Shown: positions 44,110 to 51,609 of the stretch, in pieces
How positions within the stretch are numbered: the stretch's first letter is position 1
Layout: every line of letters begins with the position of its first letter
Source: JARRQB01 sp965368585
GTDB lineage: Bacteria > Pseudomonadota > Gammaproteobacteria > Chromatiales > Chromatiaceae
Assembly (NCBI GenBank): GCA_965368585.1
Contig: CBDUNM010000018.1
Location: 1-51,858, forward strand
Length of the DNA: 51,858 nt
Reading direction: 5' to 3'
Position numbers and translations under genes: made by a program
The notes under the pieces: model-generated
What the model was told of the DNA's origin: nothing
Seen by the model: only the letters and a program-made list of their open reading frames with translations
The model's database searches: none

Positions 44110-45114
44110 ATGACCCGACGCCACCCGCTGTTCGCACGCGGTCTACCAATCCTGCTGCTGCTGTGTGTGCTGGCGCTGGCGAGCCTGGCTGGCGCGTTGC
44201 TGGTCGGCAGCGCCGAGCTGTCGGCGAGCCAGGTCTGGCAGGCCTTGTGGTTCGACCAGGACGGCGTCAACCGCCAGATTGTCCGGGAACTGCGGCTGCC
44301 CCGCGCGTTGACGGCCTTCGCCGTCGGCGGCCTGCTGGCCTTGGCGGGGGCGCTGATGCAGGTGTTGCTGCGCAATCCCCTTGGGGATCCGTACATCCTG
44401 GGCGTCTCGGGCGGCGCTGCCGCGGCCGTGCTGGCGACTCTGCTGCTGGGATTGGGCACAGCGTTGCAGGGTCCCGCGGCATTCTTCGGCGCGCTGGTCA
44501 GCATGACGCTGGTCTTCGCGCTCGGGCGTGCCGGTCAATGGCAGGTCACCCGCCTGCTGCTGACCGGCGTGGTGGTGGCGGCAGGCTGGTCGGCGGTGAT
44601 CAGCTTTGCCCTCAGCATGAGTCCACCGGTGCGCCTGCCGGGCATGCTGTTCTGGCTGATGGGCGATCTCAGCGACGCCACGGCTCCGGTGACGCCGATG
44701 CTCGTGTTGCTCGCCGGCTTGAGCATCAGCCTGTACTTGGCGCCTGACCTCAATGTATCCAGTCTCGGCGGGCCGCGCGCGGCCGCGCTGGGGGTCAATC
44801 TCAACCGGCTGCGATGGACGATCTACCTGTTGGCCTCGCTACTCACCGCGGTGGCGGTTACCGTCGCTGGGGCGGTCGGCTTTGTCGGTCTGATCACACC
44901 CCATATGGTACGCCTGGCCGCCGGCAGCGACCACCGTGTGGTGCTGCCGGGTGCGGTGTTACTGGGCGGGAGCCTCCTGGTTGCGGCGGACGCCGCGGCC
45001 CGCACGCTGATCGCGCCGCTGCAGCTACCGGTCGGCGTGCTGACAGCCATGCTCGGTGTACCGGTTTTTTTACTGCTGCTGCAGCGTAGCCACGCCGGCC
45101 CCGTCCATGAATGA
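44110..45114 (+). CDS. FecCD/BtuC-type ABC transporter permease
   Basis: The 334-residue inner-membrane permease has about ten helices. FecCD signatures are LRLPRALTAFAVGGLLALAG, ALMQVLLRNPLGDPYILGVS and GFVGLITPHMVRLAAGSDHR. It imports iron-siderophore, haem or cobalamin with a periplasmic binding protein that is not encoded next to it. The stop codon overlaps the start of the ATPase gene by eight bases. Confidence 0.93.
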   Translation: MTRRHPLFARGLPILLLLCVLALASLAGALLVGSAELSASQVWQALWFDQDGVNRQIVRELRLPRALTAFAVGGLLALAGALMQVLLRNPLGDPYILGVSGGAAAAVLATLLLGLGTALQGPAAFFGALVSMTLVFALGRAGQWQVTRLLLTGVVVAAGWSAVISFALSMSPPVRLPGMLFWLMGDLSDATAPVTPMLVLLAGLSISLYLAPDLNVSSLGGPRAAALGVNLNRLRWTIYLLASLLTAVAVTVAGAVGFVGLITPHMVRLAAGSDHRVVLPGAVLLGGSLLVAADAAARTLIAPLQLPVGVLTAMLGVPVFLLLLQRSHAGPVHE

Positions 45115-45901
45115 GGTGGCGGGAGGACGCGGTGCGCCACTCATCGAGGCCCGCAACCTAACCATCAGGATTGGCGCAAATCTGATCTGCAACAACCTGA
45201 ATCTCCGGATTTCCGCTACCCATGCATGGGCGTTCCTGGGTCCCAACGGGGCGGGAAAATCGACCTTGTTACACACCCTTGCCGGGCTGAGGATGCCCGA
45301 CAGCGGCCAGGTAACGGTGCGTCAGAGTCCGCTCCATAGCTGGTCCGCAAAACAACGGGCAAAAGAACTCGGGCTGCTGTTCCAACATCCGGATACCGGA
45401 TTCCCGGCGCGCGTACTGGACGCCGTCCTGGCCGGTCGCCACCCGCATCTGGGGCGATGGGGATGGGAAACCGGCCACGATTTGGCGATCGCCCGCGGTG
45501 CCCTGGCGGCCGTTGGCCTGGCCGACCTGGAACAGCGTTTTCTGGATACGCTGTCGGGAGGCGAGCGCCGACGCGTCGAAATCGCCACCCTGCTGGCCCA
45601 GGAACCGCGCTGCGCGCTACTGGACGAGCCGGGCAATCACTTGGATATGGGGTATCAGATCAAACTGCTCGAACTGTTGACTGCGCGATTCACGCAGGAC
45701 GATCACGCCCTAGTCACCGTGGTTCACGACCCCACACTGGCAGTGCGCTTTTGCGATCACGCGTTGTTTCTGCACGGCAACGGAGCATGGCAGACAGGGC
45801 CGATCGGGGAACTGGCTTCTGCCGAACGCCTGACCGAACTCTATGGTTATCCTGTGATTCGCCTTGACGGTCCTTCAGGTCCCGTGTATTCGCCGGTTTG
45901 A
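45107..45901 (+). CDS. FecE/BtuD-type ABC transporter ATP-binding protein
   Basis: The ATG at 45107 overlaps the permease stop and gives 264 residues. Motifs are Walker A GPNGAGKST, Q-loop LLFQHPDTGFPARV, signature TLSGGERRRVEIATLLAQEP, Walker B CALLDEP and the switch His in VTVVHDP. The residues after Walker B read DEPGNHLDMGYQ, so the usual Thr of 'DEPTNHLD' is Gly. It pairs with the FecCD-type permease to import an iron or corrinoid complex. The substrate-binding protein must be encoded elsewhere. Confidence 0.92.
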   Translation: MNEVAGGRGAPLIEARNLTIRIGANLICNNLNLRISATHAWAFLGPNGAGKSTLLHTLAGLRMPDSGQVTVRQSPLHSWSAKQRAKELGLLFQHPDTGFPARVLDAVLAGRHPHLGRWGWETGHDLAIARGALAAVGLADLEQRFLDTLSGGERRRVEIATLLAQEPRCALLDEPGNHLDMGYQIKLLELLTARFTQDDHALVTVVHDPTLAVRFCDHALFLHGNGAWQTGPIGELASAERLTELYGYPVIRLDGPSGPVYSPV

Positions 45902-45980
45902 ACCGTCCCCGCCGACACGTCCCCGGACTTGCACCGGTTTACGGAATGTTCGACGATGGTGGCAAAGAGGAATCCATGTC

Positions 45981-46220
45981 ATGGTCCGCCAAAAAAGCCG
46001 GTTGAACATCTATATCCTGGGCATTGCGATCATCGTGGCTGCAGTCCTGGGCTACTACCTGCCGACCAAAAGGCCGGAGTCCGGGGTAACCATGACACCC
46101 AAGGAATACATCGAACTGGTGGAAAAGAAAAAACGGCAACGCCTGCGCTACGAAAAAGAACAGCAGGCGCAAGAAGCAGCGAATCAAGGAAGCGCCGCCG
46201 CGCCGCCAGCGAGTCAATAA
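45981..46220 (+). CDS. small single-helix membrane protein
   Basis: The 79-residue protein has one transmembrane helix near the N-terminus (IYILGIAIIVAAVLGYYLP) and a basic/acidic, Gln/Ala-rich C-terminal tail (VEKKKRQRLRYEKEQQAQEA). The positive N-terminus (MVRQKSRLN) predicts an N-in orientation, with the charged tail in the periplasm. GAGG lies ten bases before the ATG. It follows the ATPase gene by 79 bp. I do not recognise the family. Confidence 0.6.
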   Translation: MVRQKSRLNIYILGIAIIVAAVLGYYLPTKRPESGVTMTPKEYIELVEKKKRQRLRYEKEQQAQEAANQGSAAAPPASQ

Positions 46221-46262
46221 GACGCGCGTCGGGAGACCGTCTGTCGATCGCGCGACCGAACC

Positions 46263-46880
46263 TCAGCGTTTACGCCACCACGGCGGAGGCGGAGGCGGCA
46301 TCATCCCGGGCCGCGACGGACGCGTCGCAAGCCCCGGGCCACCCGGTGGCCCGTATGCCTGCCGAAGGTCCTGACGCCACATTTGCGAGCGTGCGTTCTG
46401 GTGCTGCTTGAAGACATTCAGCTCGCGCTGCTGAGAATGCCCGAAGGCTTCCAGTTGTTGCTTCTGAAAGGCGAGGAAACGTTCCTGTTCGACTCGCTGC
46501 TGTTCGGCAAACGCCTTGCGATTGCGATCCTGATAAGCGTAGAAGCGCTCGTACTCGCGCTGCATCCAGTCCGCGCTGGCCGCTGCCGTCGTGGACACGG
46601 GATCGGCATCCGGCTCCGCTGCATCGCGTACCGCCGCTTCACCCGGATTTTCGCGTCCTGCCGTCTGGCCCGCTTGACCGGCGTCCGCGCCGGATATCGG
46701 CTTGGAGAGGATATCGGTGATCCGGTCCAGCAACGAGTCGTCGTCGTCGGTTTCGTTGAACACTACCGGCTTTTCGATGGGTTCGCGACCCGGGACCGCC
46801 GTCCCGGGCAGCGGCCGGCTGAGAATCTCGGACAGGCTGTCCAACCAGCTTTTCTCCTGCTCTTTCTGCGTGTCAGCCAT
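46263..46880 (-). CDS. low-complexity coiled-coil protein with internal repeat
   Basis: This 205-residue acidic-to-basic protein has no signal peptide. The N-terminal half contains two similar segments, SWLDSLSEILSRPLPG (about 11-26) and SLLDRITDILSKPISG (about 49-64), each a short amphipathic helix ending in a Pro/Gly turn. The C-terminal half is a Gln/Glu/Arg-rich helix (MQREYERFYAYQDRNRKAFA to QQRELNVFKQHQNARSQMWR), followed by a Pro/Gly tail ending PPPPPPWWRKR. The duplicated motif suggests binding to a repeated or dimeric partner. It is located next to the GlsB-type gene. Function unknown. Confidence 0.7.
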   Translation of the reverse strand: MADTQKEQEKSWLDSLSEILSRPLPGTAVPGREPIEKPVVFNETDDDDSLLDRITDILSKPISGADAGQAGQTAGRENPGEAAVRDAAEPDADPVSTTAAASADWMQREYERFYAYQDRNRKAFAEQQRVEQERFLAFQKQQLEAFGHSQQRELNVFKQHQNARSQMWRQDLRQAYGPPGGPGLATRPSRPGMMPPPPPPWWRKR

Positions 46881-46918
46881 GGCATCAATCCTCTAACGTG
46901 TATTGATTTGTCAACGGC

Positions 46919-47179
46919 TCAAGCGCTCTTCTTGAACTGACGACCCACCCAGATCAGCGCCAGAGCACCGATCAAGGCGACCACGAAGGTGGCGACCATG
47001 CCGCCATTGCCGCTCAACCCCGCCAACGCAAGACCGTAACCGCCGGCCAGCGCGCCGACCAGGCCCAGCACCAGATCACCCATCAACCCCAGCGTGGATT
47101 TTCCACCCATTGTTCGCTGCGCCAGAATTCCGGCGGCAGCACCGATAATCAACCACACCAACAAGATCCAAAGCGGCAT
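46919..47179 (-). CDS. GlsB/YeaQ/YmgE family stress membrane protein
   Basis: The ATG at 47179 has GGAGGTG upstream and gives 86 residues. There are three hydrophobic helices (WILLVWLIIGAAAGILAQRT, DLVLGLVGALAGGYGLALAG, MVATFVVALIGALALIWVG) with the family glycine pattern GKSTLGLMGDLVLGLVGA. These small inner-membrane proteins respond to envelope or general stress and may help anchor Asp23-like proteins. The frame continues upstream but without a good start. Confidence 0.92.
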   Translation of the reverse strand: MPLWILLVWLIIGAAAGILAQRTMGGKSTLGLMGDLVLGLVGALAGGYGLALAGLSGNGGMVATFVVALIGALALIWVGRQFKKSA

Positions 47180-47306
47180 CGTGCACCTCCTCAAGCAAAT
47201 CTGCGTCGCCGGCGCAGCGGTAATACACTCGCTGCGGGCAACCGGTGAGGTCAATATTACATATATTAGTAAATTAGGGAATAACGTATTTATGATGCAG
47301 GGTGCC

Positions 47307-48668
47307 CTAGTCCGAACGTAGGCGCGCCTTGATGTCAGCCTTGGCCTGGGAGAGCACAGAACGCCGATCGAGGCTGGCCAGGATCTCCCGTACGACGTGC
47401 TTGGGGCCCGCTTCGCCCCATGATTTGCCATTTGCCAGGTAGCGCTCCGCCGCTTGGCCGACCACATAGGTGCTGTAGTAGGCGACGGCCCCCTGCGCAC
47501 CGCCCGTGAATACGGCCGAAACCCCGCCGGTGCCGAGCTTCAACGCGGAAGAGATCAGATGCACCGTCCAGATCGTCCCCAGTAACAGCGCCATTTGCGC
47601 ACCGATGGTCTTTACCAGGTCGCCGGCCTCGGCGCGGGTCAGCGGCAGACCGTAGAGTCGGGACAGGTGCACGACCATCGAGGCATCGACCACCGCAGCG
47701 GCCACCAGATCCGCCACCGGTATTGGGTTCAGCGCCACCGCCACGCCCTTGGCGATACACCAGGTCCTGATCACACGCTCACCCAGCATACGCTTCGCCT
47801 TGAGCACCCGCTTCGCCACCTGTTCGCTGAGCCGGCCGGCGAACAGAGACGCGTTGAGCGCGGACAAGGTCTTGCCTTCGGCCTCCAGGACGGTCCACAA
47901 GCGTGTCTTGAGCGCTTCGATATCCGGCTGCGGCTGGCGGAGCTCTTCGACCTCGTCGCCGTGTTCGTCAACCCGGATCACCAGTTGCTCACGCGGCTTG
48001 GCCGCGGTTATGACGATATTTTCAGTCGCGACGATACTGCCGACTCGCGCACTTATCGCCTCGAGCAGGCGGGTTCGCTCCTCGGGCCGATACTGGTCGG
48101 ATTTATTCAGCACCACGATCACCGGGCGCTGCGCCTTACCGAGAATGCGCAACGCGATCAGTTCCGGCGCGGTCAAATCACCGTCCAGGACAAAGATGAC
48201 CAGGTCCGCCCGTTCGGCGACTTCGTGCGCCAGCGTCTCGCGCGCTTCCCCGAACACCTCATTGATACCGGGCGTATCGATTAGAAATACGTTGCCATCA
48301 CGAAACTCCGCCCACTGTCCCAGCTGAGCATCGAGGGTTTCGCCGTGCAGCGGACTGGTGGAAAAGCGTGCTTCGCCCAACAAGGCGTTGACCAAAGCGG
48401 ATTTACCGACGCTGACGCGACCGAATACCGCGATGTGAATATGACCGTGTTCGATCTTCTCCAACATCGACCGTACTTGATCGTAGTCGTCGGCCAGCAC
48501 CTCGCGCACCTCGCGAGGCACCCGCTCGTCCTGCAGCAACTCATGCAGGCTTTCACGTGCCAGCGCCAGGTGATCATCACCGGACTTGTCAGCCTTTGTT
48601 CTTGTTGTCGCGCCTGTGCTCGAGGGCCAGTTTGACCAAGCCCCGCGCAGACGCTTCCATATTGTCAC
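47307..48668 (-). CDS. Era-like GTPase with DUF697-like membrane region
   Basis: The 453-residue protein has G1 GRVSVGKSALVNALLG, G3 DTPGINEVFG and G4 NKSD in VIVVLNKSDQY, a complete Ras-like GTPase. The C-terminal region has hydrophobic helices (VADLVAAAVVDASMVVHLS and AQMALLLGTIWTVHLISSA) as in DUF697/YcjF-type proteins, implying membrane association. The start (GTG 48668, AAGGAG eight bases upstream) lies inside the preceding GTPase gene, so the two genes overlap by 80 bp. It is probably a partner of the GTPase at 48589-50088 in a membrane stress or remodelling complex. Confidence 0.85.
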   Translation of the reverse strand: MTIWKRLRGAWSNWPSSTGATTRTKADKSGDDHLALARESLHELLQDERVPREVREVLADDYDQVRSMLEKIEHGHIHIAVFGRVSVGKSALVNALLGEARFSTSPLHGETLDAQLGQWAEFRDGNVFLIDTPGINEVFGEARETLAHEVAERADLVIFVLDGDLTAPELIALRILGKAQRPVIVVLNKSDQYRPEERTRLLEAISARVGSIVATENIVITAAKPREQLVIRVDEHGDEVEELRQPQPDIEALKTRLWTVLEAEGKTLSALNASLFAGRLSEQVAKRVLKAKRMLGERVIRTWCIAKGVAVALNPIPVADLVAAAVVDASMVVHLSRLYGLPLTRAEAGDLVKTIGAQMALLLGTIWTVHLISSALKLGTGGVSAVFTGGAQGAVAYYSTYVVGQAAERYLANGKSWGEAGPKHVVREILASLDRRSVLSQAKADIKARLRSD

Positions 48669-50088
48669 CGAGCGTCTCCTTAAAAACCGTCGCCGTTTGC
48701 AACGGATGCAACTCGCCCCGGCTATCCAGCGTCTTCACCAATGATCTGCCCAGGGTTCGAAAGATCAGGCCGTAGGCAACAGCATGCATCGCGCCGCCGG
48801 CCAGGGTGCCGATACCGGGAAAGGCCTTGAAGGCGTTACCCGCCACAGCGAGCAGCAAGGTGGTGGTCTTGCCCACGTGCTGCTGCACCAACTGTAACAG
48901 CAACTCGATGTCGATCTTGCGTACCTGGATGTCGTAGAGAGCGGCCATCTCCTTGACCATTTGCGTGCCCAGCCAACCCTGTATCAGCAGGTCGGTGCCC
49001 GGCGTAATCGCCGCCAGCGCACCCGCGACGGCCTTCTTGGTGTAGCTCTCGACGAGTTCGCCCGCCTTCTCGCGCCGCGCAGCAGCGGTCGCTTCATCCA
49101 GGTGCTTCGACACCAGGACGAACACCGAACTGTCGCGCAAGTTCTCCAAAGCCGCCAGGTCGCTGTCGATAATCCGTTGCAGCGCCAGCGACAATTCGTT
49201 CACGTTCGGCGCCATGTCGCGCTCGACGGCCTCTTCGCTGCCATCGGAGAGAACCCGCACGGCCGTGCGTTTGCCCCCGCTGGAGACACTCACAACCTTG
49301 GCCGACGGCCGGTCCGCGACCCTTTCCAACAGCCGTCCTTTGACCATTGCCAGTTCGTCGGTGGCGTAGCGGTCGGATTTGGTCAGTGCGACGACCAAGG
49401 GTTTGTCGAGATCCAACAACTCGTTCAATTCGTGATACTGACTGCGCGTCAGGTCGCCGTCACACACATATACGACAGCGTGCGCGCGCAACGCCTCGTC
49501 GCGTGCGACGCTATCGAGCGCGCCGTCGGCCTCAGCCGTACCCGGCATGTCGGTCAGCACCAGGGTATCGCCGGCGGGACTTTTCCAATGGTAACGGTGC
49601 AACTCGCGTGTGGTCCCTCCGGTGACATCGCTGTGCGCTTCGGCGCCGGGCAACAGGGCGCGGACCAGGGCGGATTTGCCGGTCGAAATCTCGCCGAACA
49701 GCACAACGTGGATCTCCCCCGCGGCGCGGCGCTCCTGCAGCCGGGCCAACTCCGCACGCACCTTCGCAGTGTCCGCTCCCACGGCCTCCGCCTGGGTGAT
49801 GCGACGCTCGATCTCCGCCTCATCGAGCGGCACCTGATCTGCGGCGACCGATGCCTGGTCGGCGGCCTTCGGCACCAGCAGGCGCCACACCACCACGCCC
49901 ACCGCAATGGAGCCCGCGCCCAGCAGGCCCCACCACCCCCATTTGAGCCAGGCGGGCAACTCGGACAAGCGAGCCTGGATGTTCAGAGCGGCCTCGCTGA
50001 CGACCAACACCAGCAACAGCCCAGCCAGCGCGAGCACCACGATGCCCAGCGCGATCAGCACGCGCATACCACGAGGCAGATTCATCAC
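48589..50088 (-). CDS. membrane-anchored GTPase with DUF697-like region
   Basis: The 499-residue protein has an N-terminal transmembrane pair (MRVLIALGIVVLALAGLLLV and WGLLGAGSIAVGVVVWRLLV). A coiled segment (DEAEIERRITQAEAV) follows, then a GTPase core with G1 GEISTGKSALVRALLPG, G3 TDMPGTAEADG and G4 VALTKSDRY. The C-terminal DUF697-like part has AAITPGTDLLIQGWLGTQMV and hydrophobic FKAFPGIGTLAGGAMHAVAY. The architecture resembles YcjX/YcjF-like and dynamin-like stress GTPases. It is encoded between the small protein at 50095 (6 bp upstream) and the second GTPase, with which it overlaps. Confidence 0.87.
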   Translation of the reverse strand: MMNLPRGMRVLIALGIVVLALAGLLLVLVVSEAALNIQARLSELPAWLKWGWWGLLGAGSIAVGVVVWRLLVPKAADQASVAADQVPLDEAEIERRITQAEAVGADTAKVRAELARLQERRAAGEIHVVLFGEISTGKSALVRALLPGAEAHSDVTGGTTRELHRYHWKSPAGDTLVLTDMPGTAEADGALDSVARDEALRAHAVVYVCDGDLTRSQYHELNELLDLDKPLVVALTKSDRYATDELAMVKGRLLERVADRPSAKVVSVSSGGKRTAVRVLSDGSEEAVERDMAPNVNELSLALQRIIDSDLAALENLRDSSVFVLVSKHLDEATAAARREKAGELVESYTKKAVAGALAAITPGTDLLIQGWLGTQMVKEMAALYDIQVRKIDIELLLQLVQQHVGKTTTLLLAVAGNAFKAFPGIGTLAGGAMHAVAYGLIFRTLGRSLVKTLDSRGELHPLQTATVFKETLGDNMEASARGLVKLALEHRRDNKNKG

Positions 50089-50094
50089 GGTGGG

Positions 50095-50514
50095 CTATTC
50101 CTGGTCGCGCATGCGCTGGCAAAGACTCCGCTCGTCGGGTGCCTCGACGGCATCGACGATCGCATTGACGAGACCACCAAGCTCTTCGGGCGTCACGGCC
50201 TGCATGACTTTGGCCAACAGTCGCGGGTCCACGTCCGCGTAAACGGTTCGACCGTCTTTGAGATTCACCACCACACCCGCCGCGTGATGGTCATGCGGCG
50301 GCGCCGACTCCGCCTCGAACAAGGCCTGATTCAGGTCCATCATTTCGTCGTAAAAGGCTTCCACGCGATCGGACAAAGCGCTCTCCAGGTCCTCGGGAAG
50401 GCTGACCTCGAAGGTCTCTTCGCCCTCCGAGCAGACCGGACTCAGACCACGTTCGCGCAGGTAGGCGACGAACCGGGCATAAGGTTGATGACTGAAAAAG
50501 ACATAATCCAACAT
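50095..50514 (-). CDS. conserved hypothetical protein, GTPase-operon partner
   Basis: This 139-residue soluble alpha/beta protein begins MLDYVFFSHQPYARFVAYLR and contains an acidic middle (EVSLPEDLESALSDRVEAFY). A histidine patch (APPHDHHAAGVVV) sits between the two halves. It lacks known motifs. It lies six bases before the GTPase gene, so it is the first gene of the operon and probably a subunit or regulator of the two GTPases. That link is positional inference. Confidence 0.7.
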   Translation of the reverse strand: MLDYVFFSHQPYARFVAYLRERGLSPVCSEGEETFEVSLPEDLESALSDRVEAFYDEMMDLNQALFEAESAPPHDHHAAGVVVNLKDGRTVYADVDPRLLAKVMQAVTPEELGGLVNAIVDAVEAPDERSLCQRMRDQE

Positions 50515-50757
50515 GAACGACTTAATCCCGCTATGGAAGAATCAATTTCCTACAGTGCAACTGCCTGAAAATACTACCTTACTCAATATCCGCAAATCAT
50601 TCGGCGCCACAATTGACAGGACGCAACGACAAAACCCTACAGTAAGCGCAGGCTTGATGTAGAGGAAAGGGTAATGCAAGCACCCGATCCAAGCTTGCCG
50701 AAGGAGGGATTACGCCAGCTTGTATGGTGCGTAATCTTAAACGATCGGAGGTTTAAA

Positions 50758-51315
50758 ATGATCCCTCCAAGCAAAGTAATACGGATGAACGGTACCAACG
50801 TCGCCGAGTTGCGGACGGCAATTCGCCAGAAAGTTCAGCATTCTCGAGACCACCGCTTCTTATACCGCTTGTTCTGCGTGCTGTTGCTGGCGGAAGGACA
50901 CAGTCCGCAAAAAGTCGCGGAATGGCTGGGCGAACATGGGCGCACGCTGGAAAGGTGGCGTAAGCGCTTCATGGAGCAAGGCACGGATGGTTTGCGGGAC
51001 GACACCAGCCCCGGACGCCCGCCCAAGCTGAACCCGGAGCAATTGCATGAGGTCCTGGCCGACCTGAAGCAGCCGGCGTACTTGTTTGGCTTCTCCAGTG
51101 AGAAATGGCAGGGCAAGATTTTACGGGAACACCTCAAGCAGCACTACGAGGTCAATATCAGCCTGCGCCAATGCCAGCGTTTACTGAAACAGGCCAAATC
51201 GGCGACACCCCCGCCGGTTATCCCGGGTCGTCCGGAAACCGCAGCAGAGGAAGTCGCCGCAGTACCAACTGCGGAATCAGAGGACGTGGTGGACAAACGC
51301 TTCGAATCGGCATGA
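50758..51315 (+). CDS. stand-alone IS630-type helix-turn-helix protein
   Basis: The ATG at 50758 is preceded by GGAGG at six bases and is preferred to an in-frame start at 50674, giving 185 residues. Residues about 20-140 match the N-terminal winged helix-turn-helix domains of IS630/Tc1-type transposases: RLFCVLLLAEGHSPQKVAEW, ERWRKRFMEQGTDGLRDD and PGRPPKLNPEQLHEVLADL. The DDE catalytic domain is absent. The protein ends with an acidic disordered tail (AAEEVAAVPTAESEDVVDKR). There are no inverted repeats of a transposon around it. It is therefore likely a domesticated DNA-binding regulator rather than a broken transposase. Confidence 0.75.
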   Translation: MIPPSKVIRMNGTNVAELRTAIRQKVQHSRDHRFLYRLFCVLLLAEGHSPQKVAEWLGEHGRTLERWRKRFMEQGTDGLRDDTSPGRPPKLNPEQLHEVLADLKQPAYLFGFSSEKWQGKILREHLKQHYEVNISLRQCQRLLKQAKSATPPPVIPGRPETAAEEVAAVPTAESEDVVDKRFESA

Positions 51316-51609
51316 CCAGGACCCGACAGCGTGAACAGGACGATGGTCCGCTCGGTCGGTCGGAGGTAAACCGGTCAGCACCATACAATCCCTGCTTATC
51401 GTCGTGAGGTTTTTTTGATTTCGATTAATACATACGTTCTTCAAAAATAGTCAAAATAGTACTTAAGGAATTTCTGATATAGAGAGCGGGTGAAGCGCGC
51501 TGGCGTCTGCGGCCGCGCGGTCGGTGTTCGATCAGCGGTTCCCTAGACGCGGGTGTGCCGCGTTGTCTATGTAAATTGACTTCAACTAGCCCAATGCGGG
51601 AGGGAATAT
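51316..51609. promoter_or_regulatory. AT-rich leader of the sulfur-globule-like gene
   Basis: About 51405-51480 is strongly AT-rich, with TTTTTTGATTTCGATTAATA and several A/T runs, unlike the GC-rich surroundings. It therefore probably carries the promoter of the next gene. No sigma-factor sequence can be assigned with confidence. The 51485-51605 part forms a long 5' leader ending in GGGAGGGAATAT before the ATG. Confidence 0.4.

Noticed and set aside
48961..50568. Plus-strand open frame of 535 codons opposite the GTPase gene
   Set aside because: The protein is Gln/His/Arg-rich with no domain and lies antisense to a GTPase with intact motifs.
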